From positions 1 through 14,639 of the forward strand of contig JAZRXB010000233.1 of NCBI GenBank assembly GCA_045600005.1: a stretch of DNA of 14,639 bases, read 5' to 3'. Of this stretch, positions 1-6,038 are shown piece by piece (the first letter of the stretch is position 1; each line of letters starts with the position of its first letter). The position numbers were made by a program, and so were the translations under genes. The notes below the pieces were generated by a model. It did not search any database. It saw nothing but the letters and a program-made list of their open reading frames with translations, and had not been told where the DNA came from. The stretch comes from Flemingiibacterium sp045600005. GTDB lineage: Bacteria > Bacillota > Clostridia > Oscillospirales > CAG-272.

Positions 1-565
1 AGACGTACACCACGTCAATGCTTCCCTTCGCCCGCCCCTCGCGGACCAGCTCGGTGACGAAGCCCTTCCTCCCGCTCGAACCGTCGTCCGTGATGACGCC
101 GGTCGAAATGCCGTTTTTCCCGAACAGCTCGAGCGAATTGATGAGCGAAGCCGTCCGGAAGCCAAACACCGCCTTCGCGCGGCCGGCGTAGCATTTGCCG
201 ATCGAGAGCAGCGGATACATCCCGATGCCGCCGCCGACGAGCAGCGCGTTCTTCCCGATTCCGAGCGAAAAGCCGCTGCCGAGCGGTCCGAGCAGGCTCA
301 CCGCGTCGCCCGGCTTCCGCGCAGCCATCCACGCGGTCCCCTTGCCGCGCACCTCGTAGCAGAGACGGACGAGCTTCCCGTCGATCGTTTCGCAGATCGA
401 GATCGGACGGCGGAGCGTCGTCCCTTCGCCGCAGAGGATGTGAACGATCTGTCCGGGTGCCGCATGAGAAGCGATCTCCGGGCATTCGATCTGCATATCA
501 TAGAGCTTCGCGCCGTCGAGAATTTTCTCGTTTGACAGCACTCTGCCGTTGTCCTTGTAGTCCAT
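1..565 (-). CDS. pyrK: Dihydroorotate dehydrogenase electron transfer subunit PyrK (3' end cut by window)
   Basis: PyrK carries FAD and a 2Fe-2S cluster and passes electrons from the PyrD flavin to NAD+ in class 1B dihydroorotate dehydrogenase of the pyrimidine pathway. The 188 visible codons read as one open frame from ATG at 565. They show the ferredoxin-reductase-like FAD motif RRPISI (52-57), GPLGSGF (93-99), the nucleotide-binding GGGIGMYPLL (111-120) and a TDDGSSG segment (159-165). Family members are about 250-260 residues, so the C-terminal cysteine cluster lies beyond position 1. The start is supported by GGAGG 6 nt upstream, formed by the last two glycine codons of pyrF. The pyrF stop is one base from this ATG, which suggests translational coupling. 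A pyrD gene would be expected next, outside the window. The family call is secure. Confidence 0.93.
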   Translation of the reverse strand, partial: MDYKDNGRVLSNEKILDGAKLYDMQIECPEIASHAAPGQIVHILCGEGTTLRRPISICETIDGKLVRLCYEVRGKGTAWMAARKPGDAVSLLGPLGSGFSLGIGKNALLVGGGIGMYPLLSIGKCYAGRAKAVFGFRTASLINSLELFGKNGISTGVITDDGSSGRKGFVTELVREGRAKGSIDVVYV

Positions 566-566
566 T

Positions 567-1487
567 TTAACCTCCGATCACGGCGTTGATGTCGTCGCGC
601 ATGGCGATCACCGCGCCGCGCGTGCATTTCTGATAGTTCGTGCCGTCGTCGCCTGCCTTTTTGTACGCGCACATCAGAGCGCGGGAGGAGTTGACGATCG
701 CGCCGCGTCCCTTCGCGTCGAACGCGCCCGCGATATCCTTCGCCGCGCCGCCCTGCGCGCCGTAGCCCGGGATCAGGAAGAAAGTATGCGGAAGCGCCGC
801 GCGAAGCTCGGTCAGCTGAGCCGGATAGGTCGCGCCGACGACCGCGCCGCAGGGGCTGTATCCCGACGCGCCGAGATAGGGCGCGCCCCACTCCTCGACC
901 TTTTCGCCGACCGTGCGGTAAAGCGTCCTGTCGCCGAGCGCGAGGTCCTGAAAATCGCCGGAGGACTTGTTGGAGGTCTTGACGAGAATGAACATCGCCT
1001 TGTCATGCTCCGCCGCCTGCGCGATGAAGGGCTCAACGCCGTCGACGCCGAGATAGGGGTTGACGGTCACGCAGTCGACCGGGGTCGCCTTTGCAGTCGA
1101 CGCAAAGAGCTTCGTTTCGCCGATGAAAGCGCGCGCGTAAGCCTCGGCGGTCGAGCCGATGTCGTTGCGCTTCACGTCGAGAATGACATACAGCCCCGCC
1201 TCGTGCGCGTAGGCGATGGTTTTTTCGAGCGCGATCAGCCCCTCGATGCCGTACATCTCATAGAACGCCGACTGCGGCTTGACCGCCGGAACGAGATCGG
1301 CCGCCGCGTCGATCAGACCCTTGTTGAACGCGAAAATGGCTTCGCCCGCCGCCTTGAAGGTGTCGCCGAACTCGTCGACGGCTTTCTTCTGAATATAGGC
1401 GGGGATGTAGTCAAGCACGGGGTCCAGCCCCATGACGGTGGGATTGCGTTTTGCCGCGATTTTTTCGATAAGCGGTTCAAATGACAT
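567..1487 (-). CDS. pyrF: Orotidine 5'-phosphate decarboxylase, group 2 PyrF
   Basis: This enzyme decarboxylates OMP to UMP, the last step of de novo pyrimidine synthesis, in the cytoplasm. The 306-residue protein matches the longer second group of OMP decarboxylases rather than the roughly 230-residue Bacillus-type form. The catalytic Asp-x-Lys-x-x-Asp array is visible as DVKRND at 104-109. GLDP (20-23) is the usual N-terminal substrate-side motif. IPGYGAQGG (239-247) and NSSR (266-269) form the phosphate-binding end of the barrel. The start ATG follows an AGGAAAGGAAAA purine stretch. It lies 42 nt downstream of pyrC with no hairpin between them and 1 nt upstream of pyrK, so it belongs to a pyrC-pyrF-pyrK operon. 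The frame is intact with no missing active-site residue. Confidence 0.97.
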   Translation of the reverse strand: MSFEPLIEKIAAKRNPTVMGLDPVLDYIPAYIQKKAVDEFGDTFKAAGEAIFAFNKGLIDAAADLVPAVKPQSAFYEMYGIEGLIALEKTIAYAHEAGLYVILDVKRNDIGSTAEAYARAFIGETKLFASTAKATPVDCVTVNPYLGVDGVEPFIAQAAEHDKAMFILVKTSNKSSGDFQDLALGDRTLYRTVGEKVEEWGAPYLGASGYSPCGAVVGATYPAQLTELRAALPHTFFLIPGYGAQGGAAKDIAGAFDAKGRGAIVNSSRALMCAYKKAGDDGTNYQKCTRGAVIAMRDDINAVIGG

Positions 1488-1529
1488 GATATTTTCCTTT
1501 CCTGCCGTTTCCGGCTGTCTGATTCTTCG

Positions 1530-2822
1530 TTATTTTACAAGGGAATAGACCTGTTCGCCGCCCACAAAGGTGTCGGTCACGCGGATGGGGAACGTCCTGC
1601 CGAGGAACGGCGTGTTCGTCGATCTTCCGTGAAGCGATTCCTTCGTGACGGTGCAGTCTTCCTTCGACGCGAGCATGAAATCGGCGGGAGAGCCGACCGC
1701 CAGCCGTCCGAGTCCGAGCTTGTCAAGCCCCGTGATCTTCGCTGGATTCTCCGCCATCAGCCGGACAAGCGTCTGTAATGTGATCTCGCCGGTCAGCACA
1801 AGCTCCGTGTAAGCTGCGGCGAACGAGGTCTCCAGTCCGATGATGCCGTTGGGCGCGCTTTGCAGATCGTTCCCCTTTTCGTCGGCGGCGTGCGGCGCGT
1901 GGTCGGTCGAAATGCAGTCGAGCGTTCCGTCCCGCAGACCTTCGATGATCGCGCGGCGGTCGTCCTCGGTGCGAAGCGGAGGGTTCATCTTCGCGTTCGT
2001 TCCGAAGCGGAGAACGTCGTCCTCGGTCAGCGCGAAGTAGTGCGGGCAGGTCTCGGCGGTCACGCGCACGCCGCGCGCCTTCGCCTGACGGATGATCTCA
2101 ACGCCGCCGCGTGTCGAAACGTGACAGATGTGCAGGCGGCAGCCGGTCTCCTCGGCGGCTTTGATATCGCGCTCGATGATCCGGTCCTCGGCGAGATTCG
2201 GGATCCCCTTCACGCCGAGTTTTTTCGAGACTTCGCCTTCGTTCATCACGCCGCCTTTGGCAAGCGACATATCCTCGCAGTGGGACATCAGCAGATAATC
2301 CTTCGCCGCCGCGAGCTTCATGGCTTCGCGGAGCAGTTCTACCGTAGCGACCGGCTTGCCGTCGTCCGAGAAAGCGGCTGCGCCCGCCGCGTGGAGCGCT
2401 TCGAGATCGCAGACAGCTTCGCTCGCCAGCCCCTTCGTGATCGCCGCGACCGGAAAGACGCGCGCGCTGCCCTTTTCGGCGCGCTCACGGATGTACCGCA
2501 GGACCTCCGCGTCGTCGCAGACCGGCTTCGTGTTCGGCATACAGAATACCGACGTCACGCCGCCCGCCGCGGCCGCCGCCGTTCCGGTGAGGATATCCTC
2601 CTTGTGCGTGAAGCCGGGGTCGCGCAGATGTACGTGCAGATCGATCAGTCCCGGGAACATCGTCTTTCCCGCCGCGTCGAGCGTCAGGTCCGTCTGCGGA
2701 AGCTCCTCTCCCGCCGGAAGGAACCGTTCAAAGCGTCCGTCCTTTACCGAGACCGACCAGAGCGTATCGTCCGCAAGATCGCCCCGGCGGACGTTTGTGA
2801 TGATGAATCCAGCGTCAGCCAT
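1530..2822 (-). CDS. pyrC: Dihydroorotase, class I
   Basis: PyrC cyclises carbamoyl-aspartate to dihydroorotate, the third step of pyrimidine synthesis. The 430-residue length is typical of class I dihydroorotases. The amidohydrolase metal ligands are visible: DLHVHLRDPG (61-70, His63 and His65), MPN (95-97, substrate Asn), FSDDG (151-155, the Asp that replaces the carboxylated lysine in many bacterial class I enzymes), SHCED with His181, CHVST with His234, and STDHAPH (305-311) with catalytic Asp307. The start ATG lies inside the 3' end of the preceding regulator gene (8-nt overlap), with AGGAAG just upstream, so the two are probably translationally coupled. pyrF follows after 42 nt. The protein looks fully functional. 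Confidence 0.97.
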   Translation of the reverse strand: MADAGFIITNVRRGDLADDTLWSVSVKDGRFERFLPAGEELPQTDLTLDAAGKTMFPGLIDLHVHLRDPGFTHKEDILTGTAAAAAGGVTSVFCMPNTKPVCDDAEVLRYIRERAEKGSARVFPVAAITKGLASEAVCDLEALHAAGAAAFSDDGKPVATVELLREAMKLAAAKDYLLMSHCEDMSLAKGGVMNEGEVSKKLGVKGIPNLAEDRIIERDIKAAEETGCRLHICHVSTRGGVEIIRQAKARGVRVTAETCPHYFALTEDDVLRFGTNAKMNPPLRTEDDRRAIIEGLRDGTLDCISTDHAPHAADEKGNDLQSAPNGIIGLETSFAAAYTELVLTGEITLQTLVRLMAENPAKITGLDKLGLGRLAVGSPADFMLASKEDCTVTKESLHGRSTNTPFLGRTFPIRVTDTFVGGEQVYSLVK

Positions 2823-3462
2823 TTTCTTCCTGAGTCCCTTCTTCGGTCAGCAGACCGTCCTTTTTCATGGTGTCCTCAAACGTGAAGTAGTACCCTGCCC
2901 CGCGTACCGCGCGGATCATCTTCATGCCGAAGCGCTCGTCGAGCTTGCTGCGAAGGAACCGCACGTACACGTCGACAATGTTGGTGTCGCGCGCGTTTTC
3001 ATCGAGCCAGAGGTTGTGAAGCAGTTCCGAGCGCGAGATCGTCTCGTCGGGACGCGCGTGCAGATAGGAGAACAGCGCGTATTCGCGCCCGGTCAGCTTG
3101 ACCGTCACGTCGCCGTAGGTGACGGAGCTGTCGTTGTCGTCCAGAATCAGTCCGGCGAGGTCTTCGTCCTCATCCGCGCGTTCGAGCTGACGCTTCACAA
3201 ACTCGCGCAGCTCTTCCAGAGGGAACGGCCGGTTCAGGATCAGGGTCGCGATGCTGTCCGGCACGCCGACCGAGAGAAGTCCGCAGTCGATGAAAATGAT
3301 CGCTTTCAGGTGCCGGAAACCGCTCAGCTCGGTCAGTCCTTCGGCGGCGAGGAGCTGATAGTCCTTCGCGCCGGGCGCGGCTTCGGTCAGTCCCATGCGT
3401 TCCAGCTCCAGTTTCAGAAACCGTCCGCAGATCGGGTCCGCCGCGTTTACAAGGAAGTTCAT
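2815..3462 (-). CDS. OmpR/PhoB-type winged-helix protein with degenerate receiver domain
   Basis: This is a 215-residue DNA-binding protein. Residues about 113-194 are a clear OmpR-family C-terminal winged helix: LTGREYALFSYL, then SRSELLHNLW, then DVYVRFLRSKLD as the recognition region, and the wing IRAVRGAGYYF. The N-terminal ~95 residues look like a shortened receiver. FLVNAADP (3-10) sits where active receivers have VDDDP, so two acidic residues are Ala; the beta-5 KPF motif reads NRPF (77-80); and the middle helices appear to be missing. Phosphorylation in the normal way is therefore unlikely. An upstream in-frame ATG at 3483 exists, but AAGGAGG lies 7 nt before the ATG at 3462, which is the better start. 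No histidine kinase gene is nearby. It overlaps pyrC by 8 nt and heads the pyr operon. The role in pyrimidine control is inference. Confidence 0.85.
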   Translation of the reverse strand: MNFLVNAADPICGRFLKLELERMGLTEAAPGAKDYQLLAAEGLTELSGFRHLKAIIFIDCGLLSVGVPDSIATLILNRPFPLEELREFVKRQLERADEDEDLAGLILDDNDSSVTYGDVTVKLTGREYALFSYLHARPDETISRSELLHNLWLDENARDTNIVDVYVRFLRSKLDERFGMKMIRAVRGAGYYFTFEDTMKKDGLLTEEGTQEENG

Positions 3463-3526
3463 ACAGGGTTCCTCCTTATTCATATTTTCAGTTTAGCCGA
3501 TTGTTTAATGCTTTGAGATGACAAAT

Positions 3527-3554
3527 GTTATAATAAAATCCGTTTTTATGTCGG
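3527..3554 (-). promoter_or_regulatory. Candidate promoter of the regulator-pyrC-pyrF-pyrK operon
   Basis: On the minus strand CCGACA (3554-3549) is followed after 16 nt by TATAAC (3532-3527), in an AT-rich stretch about 65 nt upstream of the chosen ATG. The -35 element matches only at GACA and lies inside the hairpin at 3542-3572. This is a moderate match; an alternative is transcription continuing from the transporter gene upstream. Confidence 0.4.
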
Positions 3555-3684
3555 CTCTGCCGACATAAAAACACCTCTAAGGCGAGCCAGGGCGAGCCCT
3601 CGCGCCGAGGGGAGCCGACAAAACTTTGTTTTGTCGGCGGCGATAAGCGCGGGTACCGATTGTAAAACGAAGTTTTACAATCGA
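3541..3684. repeat. Cluster of four inverted repeats in the intergenic region
   Basis: Besides the 14-bp hairpin at 3542-3572, this stretch holds a 6-bp stem CCCTCG/CGAGGG (3597-3602 with 3606-3611), an 11-bp perfect stem GCCGACAAAAC/GTTTTGTCGGC (3614-3624 with 3628-3638) and a 12-bp perfect stem CGATTGTAAAAC/GTTTTACAATCG (3657-3668 with 3672-3683). The octamer GGCGAGCC occurs twice (3581-3588, 3591-3598). GCCGACA occurs in the first and third hairpins, and AAAAC/GTTTT closes the last two. The transporter stop codon lies within the last hairpin. It may be a compound terminator or a non-coding intergenic repeat element. Confidence 0.7.
3542..3572 (-). terminator. Hairpin with 14-bp perfect stem, likely terminator
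   Basis: The arm at 3542-3555 is perfectly complementary to 3559-3572 around a 3-nt loop. On the minus strand the stem ends in a U-rich arm and is followed by GGATTTTATTATAA, as in a bidirectional intrinsic terminator. It probably ends the uracil-DNA glycosylase/transporter transcript, and it also overlaps the putative -35 element of the pyr operon. Confidence 0.55.
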
Positions 3685-4631
3685 CTACATATTTTCAGTA
3701 TCAGGTCGGTGACGAGAACCATGACCGGGATCGTCAGTACCGACAGGACCGACGACATTCCGACCGCTTCGGCGGCCAGTCCGGGTTTGATATCATAGAT
3801 CTCCGCGAACATCGCGGTGTTCGCCGCCGTCGGCAGTCCGACCATGACGGCGAAAAAGCAGACCATCATGCCGTCCAGCCCACAGAGCTTCGCGGCAAAG
3901 GCGATGATCGTCGGCATCAGAAGGAGCTTCCCGGCGCAGAACAGGTAGATCCGCGCCGAACCGACCAGCTCCTTCACGGTGAGCGTACCGAGCAGACTGC
4001 CGATGACGATGGTCGTCAGCGGCGTGCAGACGCCCGCCATATACGCCGCCGCGTTCAGGAAAAACTCCGGCAGCGGCAGTCTGGTGATGTACAGGAGCAG
4101 TCCGATGAGACAGGGCGTCGTGCCGAAGTTGAGGAACATCTTCTTCACGCTCATTCTGATGTCGCTCCGTCCGCGTCCGAGCAGGATCATGCCGTAGGAC
4201 CACATGAACAGATTGAACGAAACGACGTAGAACGCGCCGTAGAACGCGCCGATCTCGCCGAACGCCGCTTCCATGACCGGCAGTCCGATGAAGCCCGCGT
4301 TCTCAAAGATCAAAGAAAATTCGAGAATTTTCCGCTCGTCCAGCTCCTCGAAGCCGAGTACGGTGAAATGCGCCAGCAGCGCGACGAGCGAATGCACCGC
4401 CACGCCGAACAGGATGACGAACAGTCCCTTTTTGAGCAGCTCTGCGGAAAACTCGACGTTGATCAGACAGCGCACGAGCATGAAGGGCTGGGCGATCTTG
4501 ATGACGAAATTCGACAGATTCTTCGAGAACCGGTCGTCGATCACGCCGACCTTCCGCGCAAAGAATCCGATCGCCATCAGGATGAAAAGCGTCAGAACAA
4601 GGCTGAAAACAAGGCTTAAATTGACGTTCAT
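3675..4631 (-). CDS. AEC-family membrane transporter (auxin efflux carrier/malate permease type)
   Basis: AEC proteins are inner-membrane secondary carriers; characterised bacterial members move organic acids such as malate, but the substrate cannot be read from the sequence. The 318-residue protein has about ten hydrophobic segments, starting at residues 7-24. It carries the family signatures ENAGFIGLPV (110-119), CTPLTTIVIG (202-211) and GLPTAANTAMFAE (265-277), which flank the two conserved crossing helices. The frame stays open 103 codons further upstream, but that part only shadows the uracil-DNA glycosylase gene and is arginine-rich. The ATG at 4631 gives the correct family N-terminus and a 4-nt ATGA overlap with the glycosylase stop, so translational coupling is likely. 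The stop codon lies inside a hairpin. Confidence 0.92.
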   Translation of the reverse strand: MNVNLSLVFSLVLTLFILMAIGFFARKVGVIDDRFSKNLSNFVIKIAQPFMLVRCLINVEFSAELLKKGLFVILFGVAVHSLVALLAHFTVLGFEELDERKILEFSLIFENAGFIGLPVMEAAFGEIGAFYGAFYVVSFNLFMWSYGMILLGRGRSDIRMSVKKMFLNFGTTPCLIGLLLYITRLPLPEFFLNAAAYMAGVCTPLTTIVIGSLLGTLTVKELVGSARIYLFCAGKLLLMPTIIAFAAKLCGLDGMMVCFFAVMVGLPTAANTAMFAEIYDIKPGLAAEAVGMSSVLSVLTIPVMVLVTDLILKICSRL

Positions 4632-5188
4632 TCCACGTTTTCCGCCTCGTCGAGCTTCGCCTTGATCGCCTTCATGTCGACGAGCATATCTTCTTTCTTG
4701 TGCGGGTCGCGCAGCAGCGCAGACGGATGATAGACGGCGCACATCGAAAAGCCGCCCTTCTCGAACCAGACGCCGTGTTCCTTCGTGATGCGGAAGTCGG
4801 GTTTGATCAGCCGCATGGCGGAGATGCGTCCGAGACAGACGATCAGCTTCGGACGGATGAGCTTCACCTGCTCGCGCAGCCAGCCGATGCAGGCGTCCTC
4901 CTCGGCGGGCTGAGGGTCGCGGTTTTTCGGCGGGCGGCATTTGAGGATATTGGCGATGTAAACGTCTTCGCGCCTGATATCGACGGCTTCGAGGTAACGG
5001 TCGAACAGCCTGCCCGCCGCGCCGACGAACGGGACGCCGGACAGGTCCTCCTTCTCGCCGGGCGCTTCGCCGACGAACATCAGCTTCGCCTCGCGGTTCC
5101 CGGTCCCGAAGACGAGATTGGTCCGCGTGTCGCCAAGCGGACAGTTGTGACAGCCTCCGCAGTTCTTTTCAAGTTCTTCCCACGTCAT
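4628..5188 (-). CDS. Uracil-DNA glycosylase, family 4 (iron-sulfur type)
   Basis: This enzyme removes uracil from DNA to start base excision repair. The 186-residue length fits family 4. The four cluster cysteines show the family spacing: Cys13-x2-Cys16 near the N-terminus, then Cys84-x15-Cys100, predicted to hold a 4Fe-4S cluster. The water-activating motif GEAPGE is at 40-45, PFVGAAGRLFD (53-63) is the uracil pocket, and HPSALLRDP (154-162) is the DNA-loop motif. CAGGAG precedes the ATG by about 8 nt. A TGATATAAT extended -10 lies just upstream. The gene overlaps the downstream transporter by 4 nt, a pairing with no obvious functional link. An extra Cys10 precedes the cluster pair. Annotated relatives are often called phage SPO1 DNA polymerase-related protein. 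Confidence 0.95.
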   Translation of the reverse strand: MTWEELEKNCGGCHNCPLGDTRTNLVFGTGNREAKLMFVGEAPGEKEDLSGVPFVGAAGRLFDRYLEAVDIRREDVYIANILKCRPPKNRDPQPAEEDACIGWLREQVKLIRPKLIVCLGRISAMRLIKPDFRITKEHGVWFEKGGFSMCAVYHPSALLRDPHKKEDMLVDMKAIKAKLDEAENVE

Positions 5189-5212
5189 GATAAGCTCCTG
5201 TGAATAAAAGTC

Positions 5213-5235
5213 AGGCAGGGGATTTCCCCCTGCCT
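5213..5235 (-). terminator. Intrinsic terminator after mecA
   Basis: A 9-bp GC-rich perfect stem AGGCAGGGG/CCCCTGCCT surrounds a 5-nt loop. On the minus strand it is followed by GACTTTTATT, a U-tract typical of rho-independent termination. It lies 4 nt beyond the mecA stop. Confidence 0.75.
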
Positions 5236-5238
5236 ACT

Positions 5239-5247
5239 ATTATATCA
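5239..5247 (-). promoter_or_regulatory. Extended -10 promoter element for the glycosylase-transporter pair
   Basis: The minus strand reads TGATATAAT (5247-5239), a TG-extended consensus -10. It overlaps the mecA stop codon. No good -35 is seen at 16-18 nt. The predicted start, about 7 nt downstream, would fall at the edge of the hairpin at 5213-5235. Confidence 0.5.
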
Positions 5248-5863
5248 TACTTCCGAGGATTTTAACAGCATTTTTTTTACAAAAACATAAACAATGTTCC
5301 TTTATATATAAATATGCGTCCGCACCGTCCAAAATTCGGCAATAATCACCGATAAACGACGCGCTGCCGAGGATGTTTTTCGGGTCGCGGGAAAGATAGG
5401 CGCGGTAGGTGAGCTTTTCGGTGACGACGAGCCATGTTTTCCCGCCGCCTTCCCACGCTTCGCTTTCAACGTCCCGCCAGATCGGATGAGAAGCGAACCT
5501 CGCGCAGAAGTCGATCAGCTCCCGCATCGAGCCGAACTGACAGACGCTGGTCATCCGCACCTCGCCGGGTTCGGGCTCTTTTGAGCTGCGGTCGTTCTCG
5601 CAGAGTCGGGTGATGTAAAGCTCCGCCCCGCCGTCCTTGGACGGATAGAGCTGGATGAAAATACGCTCGCTCACCGTATCGAAGCCCGACACGCGCCGCA
5701 CGTCGTCGAGCAGACTGCGGAACGCGCGCCGCGTCTTCTCGTCCGCGCAGTCGATCGAAGTCTGCCCGCGCGGAGCGCCGAGCGACGCGATCTCGTAGTG
5801 ATCGAGATCGTCCTTGGTGAGCATCAGTTTGAGTTTGCCTTTGCCGATTAAAATATGTTCCAT
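5240..5863 (-). CDS. mecA: Adaptor protein MecA
   Basis: MecA delivers unfolded or regulatory proteins (ComK and ComS in Bacillus) to the ClpC-ClpP protease and promotes ClpC hexamer assembly. The 207-residue protein matches the roughly 218-residue family. The N-terminal substrate domain begins MEHILIGKGKLKLMLTKDDL (1-20), followed by an acidic/proline linker near 90-102. The C-terminal ClpC-binding domain contains FGSMRELIDFCARF (110-123) and ends with the Tyr-rich ADAYLYI (181-187). The frame is open for 27 more codons upstream, but these contain the promoter and do not resemble MecA; the ATG at 5863 follows AAGGGA at 11-nt spacing. It is monocistronic, with its own promoter and terminator. 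The function in this organism is inferred from the family; no competence genes are visible. Confidence 0.9.
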   Translation of the reverse strand: MEHILIGKGKLKLMLTKDDLDHYEIASLGAPRGQTSIDCADEKTRRAFRSLLDDVRRVSGFDTVSERIFIQLYPSKDGGAELYITRLCENDRSSKEPEPGEVRMTSVCQFGSMRELIDFCARFASHPIWRDVESEAWEGGGKTWLVVTEKLTYRAYLSRDPKNILGSASFIGDYCRILDGADAYLYIKEHCLCFCKKNAVKILGSMI

Positions 5864-5905
5864 TCCGGAATGTTCCCTTCTGATCAAATCAGTCTGCACT
5901 ACTAT

Positions 5906-5934
5906 ATTATAATCCGTACAGCGCAAAAATGAAA
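5906..5934 (-). promoter_or_regulatory. Candidate mecA promoter
   Basis: A perfect TATAAT (5911-5906) lies 42 nt upstream of the mecA ATG in an AT-rich patch. The -35 position gives only a weak T-rich match (TTTCAT at 5934-5929, 17-nt spacer), so the call rests on the -10. Confidence 0.5.
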
Positions 5935-5962
5935 CCCCAATCATATGGGAGCAAAGGAAAAA

Positions 5963-5987
5963 GCTCTCACGGCAGAGCCGTGAGAGC
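5963..5987 (-). terminator. Intrinsic terminator after the solute-binding protein gene
   Basis: An 11-bp perfect stem GCTCTCACGGC/GCCGTGAGAGC has a 3-nt loop. On the minus strand it is followed by TTTTTCCTTT. It lies about 50 nt past the stop at 6039 and is a classic rho-independent terminator. Confidence 0.88.
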
Positions 5988-6038
5988 GGATATCTGGCGA
6001 GGCTTCCAGAAACTTTTCAGATGAGAAGTCCCGCGGGC

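Noticed and set aside
15..485. Minus-strand 156-codon frame at the left edge
   Set aside because: It is an out-of-frame shadow of pyrK, whose own frame runs off the window and has FAD and nucleotide-binding motifs.
1860..2885. Long plus-strand open frame of 341 codons opposite pyrC
   Set aside because: It is antisense to a well-supported dihydroorotase gene, arginine-rich and low in domain character; such frames arise in GC-rich coding DNA.
3463..3483. Seven-codon N-terminal extension of the winged-helix regulator
   Set aside because: The AAGGAGG ribosome binding site falls within these codons, 7 nt before the second ATG, so the upstream ATG is unlikely to be used.
2320..3516. Plus-strand open frame of 398 codons opposite pyrC and the regulator gene
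   Set aside because: It spans two real genes and an intergenic region, has no recognisable domain and only reflects codon bias of the other strand.
4632..4940. N-terminal 103-codon extension of the AEC transporter
   Set aside because: It lies wholly inside the glycosylase gene in another frame and is Arg-rich; the ATG at 4631 gives a normal AEC start with ATGA overlap.
5864..5944. N-terminal 27-codon extension of MecA
   Set aside because: It includes the TATAAT promoter element and does not match MecA proteins, which start at the MEHILIG segment.
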